Assembly: GCA_016781115.1 (NCBI GenBank)
Contig: JADDQX010000034.1
Coordinates: 1-11,457, forward strand
From: Actinomycetota bacterium
GTDB lineage: Bacteria > Actinomycetota > CADDZG01 > WHSQ01
Length of the DNA stretch: 11,457 bases
Direction of reading: 5' to 3'
The stretch's first letter is position 1. Every line of letters begins with the position of its first letter. This document shows, piece by piece, positions 1 through 6,344 of the stretch. Below the pieces are notes generated by a model. That model searched no databases. It saw only the letters and a program-made list of their open reading frames with translations, and was not told the origin of the DNA. The position numbers and the translations under genes were made by a program.

Positions 1-1
1 C

Positions 2-1078
2 GGGAGCTTCGCGTGGGACATGCGGACCGACACCATCTCGTGGTCCGACGAGATGTACGAGATCTTCGGTCTGCCGCCGGGTTCCGCGGCATCGATCACC
101 TACAACTCCTACTTCGACTACGTCCACGAAGAGGATCGCGAGTTCGTGCAGTCCGTGGTGCAGAGCGCGATCGCGGAGCGCCGGGCTTACTCCTTCGACC
201 ATCGGGTGGTGCGCCCCGACGGCGCTAGGCGCATCATCCATGCTCGCGGCCGCGTTGAGACAAACGCGCACGGTGAACCTGTTGGGATCGTGGGGACAGC
301 GCAGGACGTGACGGCTGCACGCGAGGCAGAGAGGCGGATCGCGACCGCGCTCGCCAGCGAGCGGGAGGCAAGACGTTCGCTCGAAGAGCTCAACGAAGAC
401 ATGCAATCTTTCGTCTACACGGTGTCGCACGACCTCAACAGCCCGATCATCGCGATCCAGGGGTTCGCGGAGTTCCTGGTGAAAGACTTCGGCGAGGCCC
501 TTCCCGAAAAGGGCCGCTTCTACATCGAGCGCATCCAGATGAGCTCTTCCTACCTGCAGTCGCTCATCAAGGACCTCCTCGCGTTCTCGCGCATCGGGAG
601 GGTGCAGACGGACCCCGAAGACGTGAAGCTGGAAGAGCTCCTGAACCAGGTCTACGAGGAGGTCCGAGCGGGGTCACCGGAGATGAAGATCCAGCTCGGC
701 CCCCTCCCCGTCGTCCGCATGAACCCGTTGCGAGCGCGTCAGCTGTTCACCAACCTCATCCAGAACTCGTGCCGTTATGCAGGTCGACCCGACGTCGAGG
801 TCACGGTGACCAGCGAGCGGGAAAGCAACGGCAACGCAGCCATCTCGGTTCGAGACAACGGGCCGGGCATCCCCCAGCAACATCGAAAGCGAGTGTTCGG
901 GGTATTCGAGCGGCTGCAAGAGAACGGCCCCACCGAGGGGACGGGGATCGGACTGCCGATCTGCAAGAGGATCGTCGAGACGGCGGGGGGCAGGATGTGG
1001 GTCGCAGATTCTGAGGAAGGTCTGGATATCCGGTTCACGGTCCCGGTTTCCCCGACGCCGACAGAGGTATCACAGTGA
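2..1078 (+). CDS. PAS-domain sensor histidine kinase, 5' end cut by window edge
   Basis: This is the C-terminal part of a sensor kinase. The reading frame is open to the left edge, and residues before the first ATG at 20 (GSFAWD) look like the start of a PAS repeat, so that ATG is internal. Counting from it, a PAS/PAC domain spans about 1-98, a helical linker about 98-130, and a HisKA domain carries the phospho-accepting His137 in VSHDLNSP. The ATPase domain follows, with N-box NLIQN (245-249), G1 DNGPGIP (279-285), F-box VFGVF and G2 GTGIGLP (307-313). No membrane segment is present in the visible part, so it may be cytosolic. The family autophosphorylates the His and passes phosphate to a receiver. 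The TGA stop overlaps the next gene's GTG by 4 bp, which implies translational coupling with that receiver-kinase hybrid. The PAS ligand cannot be read from sequence. SHDLNSP resembles the HisKA of phytochrome-like kinases. Confidence 0.93.
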   Translation, partial: GSFAWDMRTDTISWSDEMYEIFGLPPGSAASITYNSYFDYVHEEDREFVQSVVQSAIAERRAYSFDHRVVRPDGARRIIHARGRVETNAHGEPVGIVGTAQDVTAAREAERRIATALASEREARRSLEELNEDMQSFVYTVSHDLNSPIIAIQGFAEFLVKDFGEALPEKGRFYIERIQMSSSYLQSLIKDLLAFSRIGRVQTDPEDVKLEELLNQVYEEVRAGSPEMKIQLGPLPVVRMNPLRARQLFTNLIQNSCRYAGRPDVEVTVTSERESNGNAAISVRDNGPGIPQQHRKRVFGVFERLQENGPTEGTGIGLPICKRIVETAGGRMWVADSEEGLDIRFTVPVSPTPTEVSQ

Positions 1079-2601
1079 GCGACGCGGCGATGTCGACGCG
1101 CGGCGGGAGAAGGAAGATCCATCTTCTGGTGGTGGAAGACGATGCCGACCAGCGGTTGCTGATCGAGCGCCGCCTGGAGGGCACCGACATCAAGGTCCGG
1201 ATGGCGGCGACGGGTGAAGAAGCACTTCGCTCCCTCGACGGGATCGACCTGATCCTCCTCGACTACCGCCTTCCGGATATGACCGGGCTCGATACGTTGC
1301 GGGGGATCCGGGAAGTAGACGGTCCGTCGGTCGTGATGGTCACCGGGATGGGCTCAGAGTCGATCGCGGTGGAAGCGATGCGAGGCGGAGCCATCGACTA
1401 CGTGGTGAAGGACGCGGCCTATCTCCGCTCGCTCCCCGAGATCATCGAGCGCGGCTGGCGCCAGCATGACCTAGCACGTCGAGCGGGCCGGCTGCAGAAG
1501 CTGGCGCTCGTCGTTGGAGAAGCCGAAGACCGAGAGTCCATGCTGTCGGAGATCGTGAACGGCGCCAGTGAGCTGCTCGGTGCCGACGCTTGCGCTCTGG
1601 CGGTGCCGGAAGACTCGGGCGGTGTGAGCGTCGCCGCTGCCACCAGTGGCGGGATCGAGATGTCGCGCGAGCTGACCCCGCTCGTACACCAGGTGTTGGA
1701 GTCGAGGACGATCGAGTTGCTCGACCGTCACCTGTTGGTCCCTCTCACTAAACGCGACGACGAGTCGGTGGGAGTCCTGATCGTTGCCTCCCACGACGCT
1801 GGTTCCTATTCGGCCGAAGACGTCGAGCTCGCCAGGACCTTCGCTTCTTTCGGTGCGGTCGCACTGCGGAAGTTGCGTCGCCAGGAGCTCGAACAGGCTC
1901 TGATCGATGAGCTACAACGGACGCTCCAGCTACGGAGGGACTTCATCAACTCCGTGTCCCACGAGCTGAGGACGCCGCTCGCGTGTATCTCAGGGTTCAG
2001 CACGACGCTGTTGAGTTACTGGGGTCGTCTCGACACCGAGACGGTGTTCTCGTCTATCGAGAAGATCAGCCATCACGCCTTGGACCTGGGAAAGCTGGTC
2101 GATGCACTGCTCGACTTCGGAGCCGTCGAACAGGGCCGCTTCCAGACCGAGATCGAACCCGTGGATCTGCAGACAGAGCTGCAGGGCGTGGTCGAGGATC
2201 TTCAGCCGTTGCTGGCGGAGCGGCAGGTCAAGCTCGAGGTGCCGCCTCTCCAGGTGTTGGCCGACCGTGGGCTCCTGAAGAGGGTCTTGATCAATCTCCT
2301 CTCGAATGCCGTCAAGGCCTCGGACGCGGGCTCTTCGATCACGGTGCGCGCATCTGCACCCGACGGGGTGGCGGAGGTGGAGGTCAGGGACGAGGGCGTG
2401 GGGCTGACCGCGGAGGAGGCGACCCGCGTTTTCGACCCCTTCTGGCGCTCTCGTAGCTCCGTGAAGGCAGCGAAGCGGGGTACGGGCATCGGTCTCACGC
2501 TGGTGAGGGAATATGTCCGGACCATGGGGGGCCGGGTGGAGGTCCGATCCACACCGGGGAAAGGCTCGAGCTTCGTCTTCACGCTGCCGATGAGCCGCTA
2601 G
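1075..2601 (+). CDS. Hybrid histidine kinase, REC-GAF-HisKA-HATPase
   Basis: The 508-residue protein begins with a complete receiver domain (about 14-130): acidic pocket E21/D22/D23, phospho-acceptor Asp63 in LLDYRLPD, Thr90 and Lys112. A GAF-like domain follows (about 140-265), then a helical linker and HisKA with His296 in VSHELRTP. The ATPase has N-box NLLSN (407-411), G1 DEGVGL (439-444) and G2 GTGIGL (469-474). All catalytic motifs look intact and there is no membrane segment. A receiver placed before the kinase usually means that phosphorylation by another kinase tunes this one, and the PAS kinase overlapping it by 4 bp is the obvious donor. The GTG start at 1075 is chosen because AGAGG lies 7 nt upstream. 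An ATG at 1090 is possible but has no ribosome site. The likely downstream acceptor is the lone receiver encoded at 2700. Confidence 0.94.
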   Translation: MSDAAMSTRGGRRKIHLLVVEDDADQRLLIERRLEGTDIKVRMAATGEEALRSLDGIDLILLDYRLPDMTGLDTLRGIREVDGPSVVMVTGMGSESIAVEAMRGGAIDYVVKDAAYLRSLPEIIERGWRQHDLARRAGRLQKLALVVGEAEDRESMLSEIVNGASELLGADACALAVPEDSGGVSVAAATSGGIEMSRELTPLVHQVLESRTIELLDRHLLVPLTKRDDESVGVLIVASHDAGSYSAEDVELARTFASFGAVALRKLRRQELEQALIDELQRTLQLRRDFINSVSHELRTPLACISGFSTTLLSYWGRLDTETVFSSIEKISHHALDLGKLVDALLDFGAVEQGRFQTEIEPVDLQTELQGVVEDLQPLLAERQVKLEVPPLQVLADRGLLKRVLINLLSNAVKASDAGSSITVRASAPDGVAEVEVRDEGVGLTAEEATRVFDPFWRSRSSVKAAKRGTGIGLTLVREYVRTMGGRVEVRSTPGKGSSFVFTLPMSR

Positions 2602-2681
2602 GGCCCCACCTAGCTAAGACTGGAACAGCGGGTCGGGGATGTCCGGTTTGTGGGACTAGTGACAAATGACCTAGTGGGGCC
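2602..2681. repeat. Imperfect inverted repeat with embedded CTAGTG direct repeat
   Basis: This lies in the 98-bp gap between the hybrid kinase and the receiver gene. GGCCCCACCTAG (2602-2613) can pair with CTAGTGGGGCC (2671-2681), leaving one bulged C. Inside the span, CTAGTG occurs twice with a 15-bp period (2656-2661 and 2671-2676). ACTAG (2655-2659) and CTAGT (2671-2675) also form arms of a 21-bp imperfect palindrome. The layout is what an operator for a dimeric regulator could look like, and GGGACT at 2652-2657 resembles one half of a DosR/NarL-type site. Which protein binds, and whether a promoter is present, cannot be told. A simple long-range hairpin after the upstream stop codon is the alternative. 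Confidence 0.4.
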
Positions 2682-2699
2682 ATTGAGTAGGGCCTCCTG

Positions 2700-3116
2700 A
2701 TGTCCGATTGTGTAGGAATGTCCATGGAATCGAACGCGCCCCGGTGCCGGATCGTCATAGCGGATGACACGCCTGACATCAGGATGCTTCTGCGCTGGTC
2801 GCTCGAGCCCGATGCGCGTTTCGAGATCGTCGGCGAGGCGACGAACGGCGCCGAGGCCGTGGAGCTGATCGCCACCCTCGAGGTCGATGCGATCTTGCTC
2901 GATCTCGCGATGCCGGTGATGGACGGGCTCCAGGCGATTCCTCAGATCAAAGATGCATCTCCTCTCACGCGCATCATCGTCCTGTCCGGCTTCGACCAGG
3001 AGTCGATGGCGGGTGAGGCCTTGTCCCGAGGCGCCGACGTATACCTGGAGAAGGGCGTCGCCGTGAGTCAGATAGCAGATGTGCTCACCGATCTCTGTCG
3101 ACGGGGCGCCGCCTGA
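2700..3116 (+). CDS. Stand-alone response regulator receiver (CheY-like)
   Basis: This is a single receiver domain of 138 residues (130 from the alternative start) with no output domain. Counting from ATG 2700, the acidic pair is D22/D23 in IADD, the phospho-acceptor is Asp68 in LLDLAMP, Ser96 takes the Thr/Ser position, and Lys118 is the conserved lysine in YLEKG. The sequence runs as a NarL-type receiver, but it ends right after the last helix, so it cannot bind DNA by itself. It most likely shuttles phosphate between proteins or acts by protein contact. The two kinases directly upstream on the same strand are the natural partners. Start choice is open: ATG 2700 has GAGTAGGG about 8 nt upstream, while ATG 2724 has AGGA at 2714-2717 with a 6-nt gap. 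Confidence 0.9.
   Translation: MSDCVGMSMESNAPRCRIVIADDTPDIRMLLRWSLEPDARFEIVGEATNGAEAVELIATLEVDAILLDLAMPVMDGLQAIPQIKDASPLTRIIVLSGFDQESMAGEALSRGADVYLEKGVAVSQIADVLTDLCRRGAA
2714..2717 (+). promoter_or_regulatory. Candidate ribosome site for the receiver gene's inner start
   Basis: AGGA lies 6 nt before ATG 2724. If used, the receiver protein begins MESNAPRC and loses eight residues compared with the start at 2700. Those residues precede the first beta strand, so the fold is unaffected either way. Confidence 0.4.
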
Positions 3117-3139
3117 CGGGAGGCGAGACCTCCGCGCCA

Positions 3140-3161
3140 CCTCCTCCAGAGCTACAGGAGG
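3140..3161 (+). promoter_or_regulatory. Possible hairpin sequestering the ribosome site of the next gene
   Basis: CCTCCT (3140-3145) is the exact complement of AGGAGG (3156-3161), the ribosome binding site of the gene starting at ATG 3173, with a 10-nt loop between them. A shifted pairing, CCTCC 3143-3147 with GGAGG 3157-3161, is also possible. Folding in the mRNA would hide the site and reduce initiation. The stem is too short, and lacks a following T run, to read as a terminator. The pairing is visible in the sequence, but a regulatory role is inferred. Confidence 0.45.
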
Positions 3162-3172
3162 GTTGGTACCTC

Positions 3173-3718
3173 ATGAGCGTGGCAGACCTGGAGATAGAGC
3201 TGGCGCGACGAAGGAACCCGCGATCCCCGTCGGCGCCGACGAACACCGTCGCTCTGACGACGGAAGATGCGTTGGCGATACGGAACTCCGGGAACGTTCC
3301 CGACGAGCTCGGCCGTTCGTTGCGGCTCGTGCTGTTCGTCGATGATCAGCCCCTCGGGGCCAAGCGGCTCTTGTTCGAGCCCGACTTCCATGCCGCGCCG
3401 ACCTGGAGGCGAGAGGGCAGCAAGCCGGTGAACGTCGTTCCGCTCAAGACCTCTGAAGATGCCGACCCCGTGTCGGATGATCCGTGGTGGGAGCAGCCGG
3501 ACGTCCAGGCTCTGGACGCCGCGTGGCGCGCCACCGGCACCGTCGAGGGGATCGTGGTCCCCGCCCCCTATCGCAGCTTCGTCTTCAAGACGGTTGCGGC
3601 GCTGCGCGCCGCGGGTCTGGGCGTATCGGTGGCGACCATCGTGGATTCCGTCGCACGCTGGCTGGCACCAGAGCAGGTTGCAGAGCTGCGGGACGCGCTG
3701 CGCAAAGCGAACCCCTAA
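3173..3718 (+). CDS. Conserved-looking hypothetical protein, 181 aa
   Basis: I do not recognise this family. The start is well supported: AGGAGGG at 3156-3162 lies 10 nt before ATG 3173. Residues 1-45 are polar and probably flexible. About 48-90 look like beta strands (LRLVLFVDDQPLGAKRLLFE). Residues 95-115 are acidic and tryptophan-containing (DDPWWEQPD). The C-terminal part, about 120-180, is mostly helical after GTVEGIVVPAPYRSFVFK. There is no signal peptide, membrane segment or cysteine pair. It follows the lone receiver by 56 bp on the same strand and is closed by a strong hairpin, so it may be the last gene of the signalling transcript and a candidate effector or partner of the receiver. 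That link rests on position alone. Codon use is like that of its neighbours. It is the only gene in the window ending in TAA. Confidence 0.78.
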   Translation: MSVADLEIELARRRNPRSPSAPTNTVALTTEDALAIRNSGNVPDELGRSLRLVLFVDDQPLGAKRLLFEPDFHAAPTWRREGSKPVNVVPLKTSEDADPVSDDPWWEQPDVQALDAAWRATGTVEGIVVPAPYRSFVFKTVAALRAAGLGVSVATIVDSVARWLAPEQVAELRDALRKANP

Positions 3719-3721
3719 CAA

Positions 3722-3748
3722 GAAGAGCCCCGGGACCCGGGGCTCTTC
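3722..3748. terminator. Strong palindromic hairpin between convergent genes
   Basis: GAAGAGCCCCGGG (3722-3734) is perfectly mirrored by CCCGGGGCTCTTC (3736-3748) around A3735. This gives about an 11-bp GC-rich stem with a tight loop. It starts 4 bp after the stop of the 3173 gene and ends 27 bp before the stop of the minus-strand SRPBCC gene, so it can serve both. There is no good T run on the plus strand. The minus strand continues as TTGTTAGG, a weak one. This is a GC-type bidirectional terminator, typical of actinobacterial genomes. Confidence 0.8.
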
Positions 3749-3775
3749 GCTGCGTGCTGAGTGTCGGAGGAGAGG

Positions 3776-4237
3776 CTAGATCTTGTCCTGCTCGACCTCG
3801 CCCCGCCAGGCGCCGGTCTCTTGGCCGCGGCTCTCGATGAAGGTCTTGAAGCGCTCCAGGTCTCCTTTGACCCGGCCTCTGACCAGGCCCAGCGCGTCGG
3901 CCGCCTTCTCCGCGAACCCGTCGGGGTCGAACTCGATCTGAAGCATGATCTTGGTGGTGTTGTCGTCGATCCTGTGGAAGGTGACGACGCCGGCGTTCGT
4001 GGCGCCGTCCACGTTCCTCCACGCGATCCGCTCGTCGGGGATCTGCTCGGTGATCTTGGCGTCCCACTCGCGGTGCTGTCCCAGGATCTCCGCCACCCAG
4101 TGCAGGGTCACGTCGTCGATCTGGTGAACCTTCTCGACGCCTTCCATGAAGTGGGGGAAGTCTTCGAACTGGGTCCACTGGTTGTAGGCGGTTCGAACCG
4201 GAACGTTGACTTCGATGGACTGTTCGATGCTGGACAT
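3776..4237 (-). CDS. SRPBCC-fold (START/Bet v1-like, polyketide cyclase/dehydrase type) protein
   Basis: The 153-residue protein starts MSSIEQSIEVNVPVRTAYN, the usual opening of the SRPBCC hydrophobic-pocket fold. A strand is followed by the helix pair containing WTQFEDFPHFMEGV, then a curved sheet (WVAEI, WDAKITEQIPDERIAWRN, GVVTFHRI, TKIMLQIEF), and finally the long C-terminal helix (VKGDLERFKTFIES). The nearest named relatives are COG5637-like proteins, whose ligand is generally unknown. No catalytic residues can be assigned. The reading frame extends upstream to a GTG at 4246, but that codon lies inside the ribosome site (GGAGG, 4250-4246). The ATG at 4237 with an 8-nt gap is therefore the real start. 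The gene is transcribed away from topoisomerase IB and ends opposite the hairpin at 3722-3748. A tail rich in Glu, Gly and Trp follows the last helix. Confidence 0.88.
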   Translation of the reverse strand: MSSIEQSIEVNVPVRTAYNQWTQFEDFPHFMEGVEKVHQIDDVTLHWVAEILGQHREWDAKITEQIPDERIAWRNVDGATNAGVVTFHRIDDNTTKIMLQIEFDPDGFAEKAADALGLVRGRVKGDLERFKTFIESRGQETGAWRGEVEQDKI

Positions 4238-4245
4238 CTGATGCA

Positions 4246-4250
4246 CCTCC
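4246..4250 (-). promoter_or_regulatory. Ribosome site that fixes the SRPBCC gene start
   Basis: GGAGG on the minus strand lies 8 nt before ATG 4237. The first base of an in-frame GTG (4246-4244) is the last G of this motif, so the longer reading frame cannot be the natural one. Confidence 0.8.
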
Positions 4251-4369
4251 AGGCCTAGGCTTCCGTTCGCTCGATACCTACCCGCGCGTTCCTATCCCAC
4301 ACGCCAAAGTCCCGCAGGTGTGCGGGCGCCATCCGGCGGGTATCTACCTGGCCCGTCCGCCCCCACCTC

Positions 4370-4374
4370 GGAGA
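4370..4374 (+). promoter_or_regulatory. Ribosome site supporting the topoisomerase start at 4383
   Basis: GGAGA lies 8 nt before ATG 4383. The only earlier candidate that adds residues is GTG 4320. It lacks a ribosome site and falls across the loop and right arm of a small hairpin (CCCGCA 4311-4316 with TGCGGG 4321-4326). The divergent gap 4238-4382 contains no promoter I can name with confidence. Confidence 0.65.
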
Positions 4375-4382
4375 CCGAGTCC

Positions 4383-5441
4383 ATGCCCCGACTGCGCAGA
4401 GCCGATTGCTCCGGCCCCGGCCTCACGCGCCGTCGCCGAGGCAAAGGTTTCGAGTACCTGGACCAGACGGGAGCCCGGGTGCAAGACGTCGCGACGCTGC
4501 AGCGGATCAAGGACCTCGGCATCCCGCCCGCGTGGACCGAGGTGTGGATCTGCCCCGACGCGAACGGTCACCTCCAGGCGGTGGGAACGGATGCCGCCGG
4601 ACGCAAGCAGTACCTGTACCACGAGGCCTGGAGAACGCGCCGAGACCAAGAGAAGTTCGACAAGATGATCGAGTTCGCGAACTCGCTTCGCAAGATCCGC
4701 CACGTCACGGATCAGCACCTCGACCAGGAAGGCATGTGGCGCGAGCGGGTGCTGGCGTGTGCGGTTCGGCTGCTCGACCGGGGCTTCTTCCGGATCGGCG
4801 GTGAGACCTACGCCGAATCGAACGAGACCTACGGCCTCGCGACGATGCGCAAGGAGCATGTGAGGTTCGAGGGCCGCGAGGTCGTCTTCGAGTACATCGC
4901 CAAGAGCGGGAAGGAGCGTCTGCAATCGCTGGTGGACCCCGCGGTGTACGACGTCGTCAAAGCACTGAAGCGGCGACGCGGCGGCGGCCAAGAGCTCCTC
5001 GCCTACCGGGTGGGGACGCGCTGGGTCGATGTGAAGTCGATGGACATCAACCTCTATCTCAAGGAGATCGCCGGAGGTGACTACTCGGCCAAGGACTTCC
5101 GGACCTGGCACGCAACCGTGTTGGCCGCGAAGGCGCTGGCGGTGTCCTCGGGGGCACTCACCTCGCCCACGGCGCGGAAGCGTGCGATCTCTCGCGCGAT
5201 CCAGGAGGTCTCGCACTACCTGGGCAACACGCCTGCGGTCTGCCGGAAGTCCTACGTCGATCCCAGGGTGATCGACCGCTACGCGTCGGGGTGGACGATC
5301 GGGCCGGTCATCGACCAGATGGTGGAGGCCGGCGTGGACGAGCCGACGCTGTTGGAGACGTTCGAGGCGGCGGTGTTGGGTCTAATCGAAGAGCCGCGGG
5401 CGAGCGATCTCGTCGACAAGGTCGTGAAGCAAGCCAGTTAG
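4383..5441 (+). CDS. Type IB DNA topoisomerase (poxvirus/bacterial class)
   Basis: The 352-residue enzyme relaxes supercoils by nicking one strand through a 3'-phosphotyrosyl bond, without ATP. The N-terminal domain (about 20-100) includes GFEYLDQTG and IPPAWTEVWICPD. The catalytic domain (about 105-320) shows the expected residues: Arg137 in FFRIGG, Lys174 in AKSGK, Arg240 in DFRTWHA, Asn282 in LGNTPAV and the nucleophile Tyr291 in KSYVDPRVID. This spacing closely matches what I recall for the Deinococcus enzyme, which supports ATG 4383 over the GTG at 4320. Size is typical. It diverges from the SRPBCC gene and is followed 9 bp later by a transporter on the same strand. These enzymes are scattered among bacteria and are not the housekeeping topoisomerase I, so an accessory role in supercoil relief or repair is likely but not shown here. 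Confidence 0.95.
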   Translation: MPRLRRADCSGPGLTRRRRGKGFEYLDQTGARVQDVATLQRIKDLGIPPAWTEVWICPDANGHLQAVGTDAAGRKQYLYHEAWRTRRDQEKFDKMIEFANSLRKIRHVTDQHLDQEGMWRERVLACAVRLLDRGFFRIGGETYAESNETYGLATMRKEHVRFEGREVVFEYIAKSGKERLQSLVDPAVYDVVKALKRRRGGGQELLAYRVGTRWVDVKSMDINLYLKEIAGGDYSAKDFRTWHATVLAAKALAVSSGALTSPTARKRAISRAIQEVSHYLGNTPAVCRKSYVDPRVIDRYASGWTIGPVIDQMVEAGVDEPTLLETFEAAVLGLIEEPRASDLVDKVVKQAS

Positions 5442-5450
5442 CTTCACCGG

Positions 5451-6344
5451 GTGGCCGACAAGAAGCGTTCTCCAGTTGCCGAGGCCGGGCTCGTCGGCAT
5501 CTGCGCGATCTGGGGCCTCACCTTCGTGATGGTCCAGGACGCCGTTCGGCTCATCCCCGTTACCACCTTCCTGGCCTATCGCTTCGTTCCCGCGGGGCTG
5601 ATAGTGAGCGCGATCGTGTGGCCCTCGCTACGGCAGCTGGGGGTGGCGGGCGTGCGAGCCGGCGTCGTCATGGGCGCGTTCCTCACCGGGGGCTACTTCT
5701 TCCAGACTCTAGGCCTCGAGCGGACGAGCGCCGCGAACGCGGGTTTCATCACGGGGCTGTTCGTCGTTCTCACCCCTCTGTTCGGCGCGGTGCTCCTGCG
5801 CCAGCAGCCGGGTCGAGCGGCGTGGATAGCTGCCGGTCTGTCGGCCCTCGGCATGTATCTGCTGTCCGGGGCCGGTGGCGAGGGCGCGCAATTCGTGGGT
5901 GATGCGCTGGTGTTCCTCTGCGCGTGTTCCTTCTCGTTCCACATCCTCGCGACGGATCGCGCTATCGAGAGGCATCATCTGGGCGCGTTGCTGGCGGTGC
6001 AGCTCGCGGTGACGGGCGCCTTCAGCCTCGTGCTGGCGACGGTGCAAGGCGATCTCGTCATGCCTCGATCGTCCACGGTGTGGTCGGCGCTCGTGGTGAC
6101 GTCGTTATTCGCGAGCGCGCTCGGCTTCTTCGTGCAGGCGTACGCGCAGCGGCACGCGTCTCCGGCACGGACCGCGTTGATCCTGACGAGCGAACCAGTG
6201 TTCGCAGGTCTCTTCGCGTACCTGCTTCAAGGGGACACGCTGAGCGCGTGGTCGTGGGCGGGGGCCGCGCTGATCATGTTCGCGATTCTCACCGTGGAGA
6301 TGGTCCCGCGCCTCCGGGTGGACCAGCCTCTTCCGGAGCGCTAG
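5451..6344 (+). CDS. EamA-family (drug/metabolite) transporter
   Basis: This is a 297-residue integral membrane protein with the two-repeat EamA architecture of about ten helices. The first repeat covers roughly 8-140 (GLVGICAIWGLTFVMVQDAV, FLAYRFVPAGLIVSAIVW, GAFLTGGYFFQTLGLERTSA, NAGFITGLFVVLTPLFGAVL). The second covers about 148-287 (ALVFLCACSFSFHILATDRA, SPARTALILTSEPVFAGLFA, WAGAALIMFAILTVEMVPRL). The pattern of ALGLERTSAANAGFITG-like and LTSEPVFAGLFA segments is typical of the family. Substrate is unknown; members export amino acids, metabolites or drugs. The GTG start at 5451 is almost forced, because an in-frame TAG (the topoisomerase stop) sits 9 nt upstream. No ribosome site is visible, so translation probably depends on coupling to the topoisomerase gene. 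The 3' end overlaps the minus-strand gene by 56 bp. Confidence 0.93.
   Translation: MADKKRSPVAEAGLVGICAIWGLTFVMVQDAVRLIPVTTFLAYRFVPAGLIVSAIVWPSLRQLGVAGVRAGVVMGAFLTGGYFFQTLGLERTSAANAGFITGLFVVLTPLFGAVLLRQQPGRAAWIAAGLSALGMYLLSGAGGEGAQFVGDALVFLCACSFSFHILATDRAIERHHLGALLAVQLAVTGAFSLVLATVQGDLVMPRSSTVWSALVVTSLFASALGFFVQAYAQRHASPARTALILTSEPVFAGLFAYLLQGDTLSAWSWAGAALIMFAILTVEMVPRLRVDQPLPER

Noticed and set aside
2610..3140. A 176-codon minus-strand open frame
   Set aside because: It is antisense to the receiver gene, rich in Arg, Asp and His, and shows no domain.
3585..4178. A 197-codon minus-strand frame overlapping the SRPBCC gene
   Set aside because: It is a shifted frame of the same region with Arg/Asp-rich composition. 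The SRPBCC reading has a proper start and fold pattern, and the alternative crosses the terminator hairpin.
4261..4310. GGGTA and GGAAC elements on the minus strand as a stress-sigma promoter for the SRPBCC gene
   Set aside because: The elements do not have the spacing of a SigB/SigF or ECF promoter, so no promoter was called.
4311..4326. Small hairpin CCCGCA/TGCGGG as a terminator
   Set aside because: It has only a 6-bp stem and no T run, lies between divergent genes where no transcript ends, and is likely chance in GC-rich DNA.
4344..5216. A 290-codon open frame on the minus strand
   Set aside because: It lies entirely antisense to topoisomerase IB, whose catalytic residues are intact, and it has no recognisable domain.
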